Of a DNA stretch of 6,587 bases, positions 1 to 4,605 are shown one piece after another. The notes beneath the pieces were generated by a model. It searched no databases, was not told the origin of the DNA, and worked only from the letters and a program-made list of their open reading frames with translations. The first letter of the stretch is position 1. Each line of letters begins with the position of its first letter. The stretch spans positions 15,332-21,918 of the forward strand of contig DCTP01000129.1 in assembly GCA_002329625.1 (NCBI GenBank). Reading direction: 5' to 3'. The translations under genes were made by a program, and so were the position numbers. This DNA is from Leptolinea sp. UBA1437 (GTDB lineage Bacteria; Chloroflexota; Anaerolineae; Anaerolineales; Anaerolineaceae).

Positions 1-302
1 GCGCCGAAAGGATTGAAAAAAGAATAATTCAGCGCAATGGTGGCTAAATTGAAGACCACTTCGACGGATTCCTTTTTGATAATCGCTTTCATCGTTCCCA
101 AATCACGGGCATCATCGCGATAAATGACCAGATTGTTATAATTTTTCTGTGCAAAATCGAGATTTTCCATTTTTCCCAAGAAAAAATTATCAACAATGAC
201 TACTTTTCCTGCTTGATTTTTCAATAATGCATCCGTCAAGTGGCTGCCGATAAAGCCGGCGCCTCCGGTAATCAAAACATTTTTTCCTTTGATTTGCGGC
301 AT
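1..302 (-). CDS. NAD-dependent sugar epimerase/dehydratase (extended SDR), N-terminal part only
   Basis: The first 100 codons of a gene are visible; the rest lies beyond the left edge. The protein opens with a beta strand and the Rossmann motif GGAGFIG (glycines 13, 16 and 19). The acidic residue ending the second strand is in VIVDNF (Asp38). DDARD near 63-67 and FNLAT near 84-88 match the NAD-binding half of extended short-chain dehydrogenases acting on nucleotide sugars. LNYSFFNP near 91-98 is the usual segment just before the catalytic Ser and YxxxK, which are not in the window. The ATG at 302 has a good Shine-Dalgarno AGAGGAA. It follows the aminotransferase gene by 8 bp, as the fourth gene of the glycan operon. 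Substrate and exact reaction (4-epimerase, 4,6-dehydratase or other) cannot be assigned from this half. The family call is firm. Confidence 0.88.
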   Translation of the reverse strand, partial: MPQIKGKNVLITGGAGFIGSHLTDALLKNQAGKVVIVDNFFLGKMENLDFAQKNYNNLVIYRDDARDLGTMKAIIKKESVEVVFNLATIALNYSFFNPFG

Positions 303-305
303 CGA

Positions 306-312
306 TTCCTCT
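306..312 (-). promoter_or_regulatory. Shine-Dalgarno of the epimerase gene, overlapping the upstream stop codon
   Basis: AGAGGAA lies three bases before the ATG at 302 (core AGGA about 4 bases away). It shares bases with the TAG stop (311-313) of the aminotransferase gene. A ribosome finishing the aminotransferase would sit over this site, which suggests translational coupling. The coupling is inferred. Confidence 0.6.
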
Positions 313-1573
313 ATTTCTCGACGGACCGGGTTTGACTTTTCAGCGAACTTATGAGTTCTTTTCCTAGTTCCGCCAATTTGTCAATTACATAATCCTGATC
401 TTCTTCATTCAGTTCAACATATAACGGTAGTGCGATACTTAAGCGATCACAGGCATATGCAACCGGCAAATCCATATTCCGGAATCCGTATTTCGTTTGA
501 TAGTAGCCTAACGAGTGCACGGCATGCGTCCCCTGTCGGGTTGCGATGCCGTTCTGTTCCAGTTTGTCCATCAGATCATTTCGGAAACGGTTTCCTTCTT
601 CGATGCTTTTCATCCCCAGTCGTTCTGTATCGATCATGCAGGCATAGGTTTGATAAATATGAGTATATCCTTCCGGCACAAACGGTGTTTTCAAAAAAGG
701 AACAACCTGTGGAAGGAATTCATCATAGCGGGCGGCGATTGCCTTTCGGCGATCCATAATCAACTCAATTTTGCGCATTTGTGCCAAGCCGATCCCCGCC
801 TGAATGTCGGTCATCCGATAGTTATAGCCCAGCTCATCATAATCCGGCAGTAAATACCCCTTATTTTGATGGCGTTGAATCTCGGAGAGAGATGCGGCAT
901 GAGAACGAAGTTTTCGCACATGCTCCATCAATTCGACATCGGAAGTTAAAATCATCCCCCCTTCACCGGTGGTGATCGACTTTCGCGGATGAAAACTAAC
1001 CGCAGAGGGATTCCCGAAACATCCCTCATGGGTTTCTCCGATTTTCGCACCCAAAGCACAGGCGCTGTCTTCAAATACTTTTAAGCCATAGCGTTTTGCC
1101 AGTGCATTGACCGCCGGAATATCCGCACAAAGTCCGAACTCATTGACCGGTACGATTCCCACCAAACGATTCCCGCTTTTCCGATTAATCCAACGACCTT
1201 CATTTTCTTCGTAGTGGGATTGAATAAAATCTTCCACCCAAGATACATCAATGGTATAAGTTCGAATATCCACCTCAACAAGTACAGCAGTCGCTCCCGT
1301 ATATTCAACGGCATTGGCGGTCGCCACGAAAGTATAGGAAGGGACCAACACATCGTCTCCGGGGCCGAACCCCAACGCTATCATGCCGAGATGCAGGGCG
1401 GCGGTGCAACTTGAAACCGCGACACCGTAGGCATTTCCTTCGTAAGTCGCAACCGCTTTTTCGAATTCCGCCACGCGCGGACCCTGAGCTACCCATCCGG
1501 AAGCCAATGCCGCGGCAGCTTCCTTGGCTTCATCCTCATCAAAATAAGGCTTCATAATCGGGATATTTTTCAT
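311..1573 (-). CDS. DegT/DnrJ/EryC1/StrS-family PLP-dependent sugar aminotransferase
   Basis: The 420-residue protein is a fold-type I aminotransferase that converts a keto nucleotide sugar to an amino sugar, normally using glutamate. The PLP lysine is Lys198 in SFHPRKSITTGEGG. Asp169 in FEDSACALGA should contact the pyridine nitrogen. SSCTAALHL (54-62) forms the cofactor phosphate loop, and GYNYRMTDIQAGIGLAQM (249-266) is the family signature. Two details differ from typical members. The usual His of PVHLYG is Asn144 (PVNEFG), and a segment around 112-136 adds residues before that strand. The ATG at 1573 is preceded by a strong AGGAAGAG site (1578-1585). The gene lies 18 bp after the Gfo/Idh gene and 8 bp before the epimerase gene. 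Gfo/Idh plus DegT pairs make 3-amino sugars in the WlbA/WlbC (WbpB/WbpE) and GnnA/GnnB pathways, so a 3-keto substrate is plausible but unproven. Confidence 0.93.
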   Translation of the reverse strand: MKNIPIMKPYFDEDEAKEAAAALASGWVAQGPRVAEFEKAVATYEGNAYGVAVSSCTAALHLGMIALGFGPGDDVLVPSYTFVATANAVEYTGATAVLVEVDIRTYTIDVSWVEDFIQSHYEENEGRWINRKSGNRLVGIVPVNEFGLCADIPAVNALAKRYGLKVFEDSACALGAKIGETHEGCFGNPSAVSFHPRKSITTGEGGMILTSDVELMEHVRKLRSHAASLSEIQRHQNKGYLLPDYDELGYNYRMTDIQAGIGLAQMRKIELIMDRRKAIAARYDEFLPQVVPFLKTPFVPEGYTHIYQTYACMIDTERLGMKSIEEGNRFRNDLMDKLEQNGIATRQGTHAVHSLGYYQTKYGFRNMDLPVAYACDRLSIALPLYVELNEEDQDYVIDKLAELGKELISSLKSQTRSVEK

Positions 1574-1591
1574 TTTTCTCTTCCTGCCGGT

Positions 1592-2608
1592 TTAACCGGG
1601 CTCATTTTCCGGCTTCGGCTCGGTTGAATTTATTTTCATTTTTTCACGGGCTTCGTCCAATATACGGATAATTTTAATGGCATGGTCGCCATTGGCAATC
1701 GATTCAGTCCCGTTTTCCACACAGTCAGCAAAATGCTCGATACTGTTCCTCAAAGCGTCTTCTTGTACGATATAAGGAATAGTAATATCTCCCGATCGCG
1801 CTTTGAACTCATATGAACCATATTCCGTGCCCACTTCAATGATCCCTTGATCATAAATCGTCAGCTTATCGATGGTCTTCATATCATCAAAAATGACCAT
1901 TTTTCGGGTACCGCCGATGATGGTACGACGCTCTTTAATTGGTGAAATCCAACTGGATTTAATATGGCCAAGGAACCCTGGGTACTTTAAGGTCAGATAG
2001 GTCAATGTCTCTTGATTTCCGTAATGTTTTTCACCGATCGCCTCGACATGGTAAGGTTCCTTCCCGTCAGAAATAAAATCGATTACAGCCAGATCATGAA
2101 CAGCCAAATCCAACATGGCATTTACATCCCGGCGAATCGGCCCCAAATTCATGCGGGAGATATCAAAATAAATCAAATCACCGAGTTCTCCTTCGTCATA
2201 CATTTGTTTAATACGACGAATAATCGGATGAAAAAGCATAATGTGATCTACATGCAGAACAACTTTTTTTTCTTTGGCAATTCGATTCAGAATAATCGCT
2301 TTCTCGGTATTTTCCGCCATCGGTTTTTCGATAAAAAGATGCTTTCCCGCTTGCATAATCTGTTTTGCGATTTCAAAGGACGGTTCGGTCTGAATAGCCA
2401 AAGCGAAAGCATCGATTTCGGGATCGTTGAGATATGGAAGATAGTCCGAACTTAATTTCACCCGGTCGTGGAATGTATTTTCAGCCGCTTCCAGCCTGTT
2501 CGGATCTTTATCCACCAAGGCCGCCAAATTCGTTTTTTTGGAAAGAGAGATATTCCGCGCGACATTCGAACCCCAATAACCGTAACCGATTTGAACGATA
2601 TTAATCAT
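1592..2608 (-). CDS. Gfo/Idh/MocA-family NAD(P)-dependent sugar oxidoreductase
   Basis: The 338-residue cytosolic dehydrogenase begins with a Rossmann fold, GYGYWG (glycines 8, 10 and 13), directly at the N-terminus. The family motif EKP is at 94-96 (FIEKPMAEN), where Lys95 is the usual catalytic or substrate-contacting lysine. LDLAVHDLAVIDF (166-178) carries the conserved Asp167 and His171 of the C-terminal sheet domain. The segment WISPIKERRTIIGG near 220-233 is common in members from glycan clusters. Length is normal for the family. The ATG at 2608 overlaps the end of the glycosyltransferase gene by 8 bp and has only a weak CAGG site about 9 bases upstream, so translation is probably coupled. 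Followed by a DegT aminotransferase, it most likely oxidises a ring hydroxyl, often C3 of a UDP-sugar as in WlbA or GnnA. Other Gfo/Idh reactions remain possible. Confidence 0.92.
   Translation of the reverse strand: MINIVQIGYGYWGSNVARNISLSKKTNLAALVDKDPNRLEAAENTFHDRVKLSSDYLPYLNDPEIDAFALAIQTEPSFEIAKQIMQAGKHLFIEKPMAENTEKAIILNRIAKEKKVVLHVDHIMLFHPIIRRIKQMYDEGELGDLIYFDISRMNLGPIRRDVNAMLDLAVHDLAVIDFISDGKEPYHVEAIGEKHYGNQETLTYLTLKYPGFLGHIKSSWISPIKERRTIIGGTRKMVIFDDMKTIDKLTIYDQGIIEVGTEYGSYEFKARSGDITIPYIVQEDALRNSIEHFADCVENGTESIANGDHAIKIIRILDEAREKMKINSTEPKPENEPG
2601..2608 (-). other. 8-bp gene overlap (ATGATTAA): stop of glycosyltransferase within start of Gfo/Idh gene
   Basis: ATGATTAA contains both the ATG of the oxidoreductase gene and the TAA of the glycosyltransferase gene. 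The downstream gene has only a weak ribosome binding site of its own. This arrangement is typical of translational coupling and ties the two products to similar expression. The overlap is seen directly; the coupling is inferred. Confidence 0.85.
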
Positions 2609-3554
2609 TTTGATTTGCCTGACTCAACCCTTCAACTGACTCGATAATGAACGAAGGCCTGCCTCGGGCTGCGTCTAACGTCCGCCAAAGATATTCGGCG
2701 ATAACGCCCAAGGAGATATTGGTAATGCCGAAACCGATCATCAATATGCTGATTAAAGAAGGCCAGCCGAGAGTGACTTCCTTAATATTAAATAGTTTGA
2801 TAATAATTAAATACAATGCGATAATCGCTCCGATAATCGCAAAAATAAATCCCATTGCGCTTACCATGCGGATGGGAAAAAACGAAAAAGCGACAAACGA
2901 ATCGATCATCAGCTTCATTTTTTTCCCGAAAGACCATTTCGATCGCCCATGAACCCGTTCCCGATACTCGACATCCAAAGTCGTTTGTTTAAATCCCAGA
3001 TTCAAAACCTGCAATACCACAGACGAATTGGATTCGATATTCCGATTCAATTCTCGTTTGACTTTTTCATTAAAAAAAACGGTATTCACCCCATCCGGAG
3101 GATAGCCCGGAATCGCATATTTACGAATCAGCCGGGAATAGGTGTGCGAAAATAATTTCTCTGATTTGCCAACTTTGACATTCTTTTTCTGTACGCAGAC
3201 CAGATCGTACCCTTCCCGGATTTTTTGATATCCCAATCGGATAATTTCCAACGGTTCCTGTAAATCGGCACCGAGCCAGACGCAGTTGGGGGCGCCGGCA
3301 TTCAGAAAACCGGCTCGAACCGCCGGATGTGAACCGAAGTTCCGAGAAAGTTTGACAATCTTTGCACTGAAATTCCGGAAGTGTGCCTTTCTTAAAAGAG
3401 CCAAAGAGCCGTCGGTTGAGCCGTCATCGACAAAAACGACTTCCATCCTAACGGGCATAGTCGGAGCAAACGCTTCCAATTCGGCAATCAAATCGGGTAA
3501 ATTTTCTTCTTCGTTTAAAAATGGGATAATAACGGAAATTTCAGGTTGATCCAT
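2601..3554 (-). CDS. GT2-family polyprenyl-phosphate-type glycosyltransferase with two C-terminal membrane helices
   Basis: The 317-residue membrane protein resembles the DPM1/GtrB/ArnC-like group, which transfers a sugar from a nucleotide donor to a polyprenyl phosphate at the cytoplasmic face. The GT-A domain starts at once (ISVIIPFLNEEENL, 6-19). It has DDGSTDGS at 43-50, SRNFGSHPAVRAGF at 70-83, ADLQEP at 96-101 and a HGRSKWSFGKK segment at 202-212. Two hydrophobic helices follow, near 230-253 and 265-287, then the family's RGRPSFIIE tail near 297-305. The first Asp of the usual DAD metal motif is Gly95 here (GADLQEP), while Asp97 and Gln99 are kept. The ATG at 3554 has GAAGGAAG four bases upstream. 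As first gene of the operon, it probably loads the sugar made by the downstream enzymes, or a related one, onto undecaprenyl phosphate. The sugar is unknown. Confidence 0.92.
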   Translation of the reverse strand: MDQPEISVIIPFLNEEENLPDLIAELEAFAPTMPVRMEVVFVDDGSTDGSLALLRKAHFRNFSAKIVKLSRNFGSHPAVRAGFLNAGAPNCVWLGADLQEPLEIIRLGYQKIREGYDLVCVQKKNVKVGKSEKLFSHTYSRLIRKYAIPGYPPDGVNTVFFNEKVKRELNRNIESNSSVVLQVLNLGFKQTTLDVEYRERVHGRSKWSFGKKMKLMIDSFVAFSFFPIRMVSAMGFIFAIIGAIIALYLIIIKLFNIKEVTLGWPSLISILMIGFGITNISLGVIAEYLWRTLDAARGRPSFIIESVEGLSQANQND

Positions 3555-3558
3555 GCAT

Positions 3559-3566
3559 CTTCCTTC
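3559..3566 (-). promoter_or_regulatory. Shine-Dalgarno deciding the glycosyltransferase start
   Basis: GAAGGAAG precedes two nearby ATGs at 3558 and 3554. Only the second is in frame with the glycosyltransferase, and it has the better spacing (AGGA core 6 bases away). The first opens a five-codon out-of-frame reading (M-H-G-S-T-stop). Confidence 0.65.
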
Positions 3567-3580
3567 GGGCTCTTGCAGTT

Positions 3581-3590
3581 ACGATATCGT
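3581..3590. repeat. 10-bp perfect palindrome at the predicted transcription start of the glycan operon
   Basis: ACGATATCGT is fully self-complementary. It lies about where transcription would start from the candidate promoter (near 3589-3590). The position suits an operator, but ten bases can occur by chance and no second copy was noticed. Confidence 0.35.
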
Positions 3591-3595
3591 CTCTT

Positions 3596-3623
3596 ATTTT
3601 ATCATAGGGAGAATTTGCATCAA
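3596..3623 (-). promoter_or_regulatory. Candidate sigma70-type promoter of the four-gene glycan operon
   Basis: On the minus strand a -35 element TTGATG (3618-3623, four of six consensus bases) and a -10 element TAAAAT (3596-3601, five of six) are separated by 16 bases. This gives a start near 3589-3590 and a leader of about 35 bases ending in the Shine-Dalgarno of the glycosyltransferase gene. The overlapping TATGAT has no adequate -35. This is the best promoter match in the 164-bp gap between the radical SAM gene and the operon. Confidence 0.5.
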
Positions 3624-3626
3624 AAC

Positions 3627-3647
3627 TTCGCTTTATTTCGTCTTTAT
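3627..3647. repeat. Tandem near-repeat just upstream of the operon promoter
   Basis: On the plus strand TTCGCTTTAT is followed directly by TTCGTCTTTAT, identical apart from one inserted T. The pair ends 3 bases upstream of the -35 element. An 11-bp spacing would put both copies on one helix face, as for an activator site, but AT-rich low complexity is an equally fair reading. Confidence 0.3.
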
Positions 3648-3676
3648 TCACTCATTTTCTCTGCCTTCCCGCCCGT

Positions 3677-3695
3677 AAAAAACGAAATCGGTTCG
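3677..3695 (-). terminator. Weak possible terminator after the radical SAM gene
   Basis: On the minus strand CGAA-CCGAT-TTCG forms a 4-bp stem with a 5-base loop and runs into six T residues. It begins 24 bases after the radical SAM stop codon. The stem is short for an intrinsic terminator, so this is a low-confidence call; nothing better was seen in the gap. Confidence 0.22.
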
Positions 3696-3718
3696 GGAAC
3701 AATTACAAATACTCGTGA

Positions 3719-4453
3719 TCAATATTCAATTCCATGTGATTCGCAAAAAGTTCGGACCTGCTCCTCCATAGCCCGATAAAATCCATTCGAATCGGGAAAA
3801 TGAGAAATCATTGACGAATAATTCCAACGGCCGAAATCGATCGAATCAACAAAACTGATTTCTTCCAAAATTTCCTTTAAATCCTGCGAAATTATATTGG
3901 GAGTCGGATAAGGTTCCATGTGTACCCAAGTATGCATCCCTTTACTATGAAGATAACGTAACGCATCGATTCTTTCTTGATAAGGCGCCGCCCCGGGTTC
4001 CCATTTCTTCCGAAATTCTTCATCCAACGAAACCAGAGATATTCCATAAGAATTTCGTTGATCCAATTCCGCAAGTTCGGGCGGTAACACTCCCTTGGTT
4101 AAGATGCCGCAGGAGATCCCGTTTTGATTGATCATACGAATCGACTCTAACGAAAGCTGCCGGACTTCCGGATATCCGACCATGAAAGGATCCGTCGTCA
4201 GACAAAGTTGAACGTGACGGATCTTCCAATGCCATTTCTGCAGTTCTTTTTCCAACAATTCAAGCGTATTACTGACAATTGCCGGTTGAATCCATTGTGT
4301 GTAACTTTTGACCTTCCCGAAACGCATCGCCATCAACCAGGCATAACAAGGATACCTGCAGCCGTGAGCACATCCCAAAACCGGATTCATCGCATAATCT
4401 AATGATGAAATGCCGGATTTGTATAAGATTGACTTTCTAAGAATACTTTTCAT
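3719..4453 (-). CDS. SPL-like (COG1533-type) radical SAM protein with an atypical CX3CX3C cluster motif
   Basis: The 244-residue protein has the N-terminal NPVLGCAHGCRYPCYAW segment (23-39) typical of the spore photoproduct lyase-like radical SAM group. That group usually reads NPYxGCxHGCxYCYA. Here a Pro sits before the third Cys, so Cys28, Cys32 and Cys36 are spaced CX3CX3C instead of CX3CX2C. The remaining barrel landmarks are present: LTTDPFMVGYPE (85-96), ILTKG (117-121), SLVSLDEEF (139-147), EPGAAPYQERIDALRYLHSKG (152-172) and HMEPYPTPN (178-186). It is shorter than true spore photoproduct lyases and lacks extra domains. It should bind a [4Fe-4S] cluster and cleave SAM; the substrate is unknown and a lyase role is not implied. 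The ATG at 4453 has an in-frame TAA six bases upstream and no Shine-Dalgarno; a promoter -10 sits directly before it. It stands alone, with gaps of 152 and 164 bp on either side. Confidence 0.88.
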   Translation of the reverse strand: MKSILRKSILYKSGISSLDYAMNPVLGCAHGCRYPCYAWLMAMRFGKVKSYTQWIQPAIVSNTLELLEKELQKWHWKIRHVQLCLTTDPFMVGYPEVRQLSLESIRMINQNGISCGILTKGVLPPELAELDQRNSYGISLVSLDEEFRKKWEPGAAPYQERIDALRYLHSKGMHTWVHMEPYPTPNIISQDLKEILEEISFVDSIDFGRWNYSSMISHFPDSNGFYRAMEEQVRTFCESHGIEY

Positions 4454-4459
4454 TTTTTA

Positions 4460-4465
4460 ATTGTA
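4460..4465 (-). promoter_or_regulatory. -10 element of a probable leaderless promoter for the radical SAM gene
   Basis: TACAAT (five of six consensus bases, fits TANNNT) is followed by exactly six bases, TAAAAA, and then the ATG at 4453. Transcription would therefore start on or next to the A of the start codon. This agrees with the absence of any Shine-Dalgarno. A TTGAAA at 4486-4491 matches a -35 well, but its 20-base spacing is too long to be convincing. Confidence 0.45.
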
Positions 4466-4484
4466 ATTCGAACCGTCGGTGATA

Positions 4485-4503
4485 TTTTCAACACCCGTGA
4501 AAA
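4485..4503. repeat. Inverted repeat overlapping the -35 region of the radical SAM gene
   Basis: TTTTCA and TGAAAA (4485-4490 and 4498-4503) form 6-bp arms around a 7-base centre, and the possible -35 TTGAAA overlaps one arm. CGTCGG also occurs twice nearby (4474-4479 and 4504-4509). This could be an operator for a repressor of the radical SAM gene. No regulator is encoded in the window. Confidence 0.3.
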
Positions 4504-4510
4504 CGTCGGG

Positions 4511-4555
4511 GAATTCTAATAAAGAACAGTACGGATAAATTTCCCGTACTGTTCT
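4511..4555 (-). terminator. Probable intrinsic terminator of pheT: 12-bp perfect hairpin
   Basis: On the minus strand AGAACAGTACGG (4544-4555) pairs perfectly with CCGTACTGTTCT (4523-4534) around a 9-base loop. It is followed by TTATTAG, which with the final T of the stem makes a moderately T-rich tail. It starts about 50 bases after the pheT stop codon and before the radical SAM promoter, the expected place for a terminator. The tail is weaker than a classical T-run. On the plus strand no T-run follows, so it should act mainly in the pheT direction. Confidence 0.65.
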
Positions 4556-4605
4556 ATGATCCCTCACTCGAAAAGAATGAACCGGTCGGATTGCCGAAAG
4601 AGCGT

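Noticed and set aside
515..853. Plus-strand open frames of about 110 codons
   Set aside because: They are antisense to the well-supported aminotransferase gene and show no domain features.
2012..2455. 147-codon open frame on the plus strand
   Set aside because: It lies wholly inside the Gfo/Idh gene on the opposite strand, whose motifs are clear. The translated sequence resembles no domain I know, and no promoter or ribosome site supports it.
3541..3558. Five-codon leader reading (ATG at 3558) overlapping the glycosyltransferase start
   Set aside because: It is too short to mean much, its Shine-Dalgarno spacing is too tight, and it arises simply from ATGCATG.
3665..3698. TTCCCG/CGGGAA inverted repeat in the gap before the glycan operon
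   Set aside because: The 6-bp arms enclose a 22-base loop and no T-run follows, so it is not a credible terminator.
3555..3718. Riboswitch or attenuator ahead of the glycan operon
   Set aside because: The predicted leader is only about 35 bases and contains no terminator-antiterminator pair or known aptamer-like structure.
3546..3779. 77-codon plus-strand open frame across the intergenic gap
   Set aside because: It overlaps both flanking genes, has a Phe/Ser/Leu-rich low-complexity translation and lacks a ribosome binding site; the gap is better read as a minus-strand promoter region.
4346..4348. Sequencing insertion as explanation of the extra Pro codon in the radical SAM motif
   Set aside because: A clean three-base insertion that keeps the frame and all flanking signature residues is unlikely as an error; the variant is treated as real pending read data.
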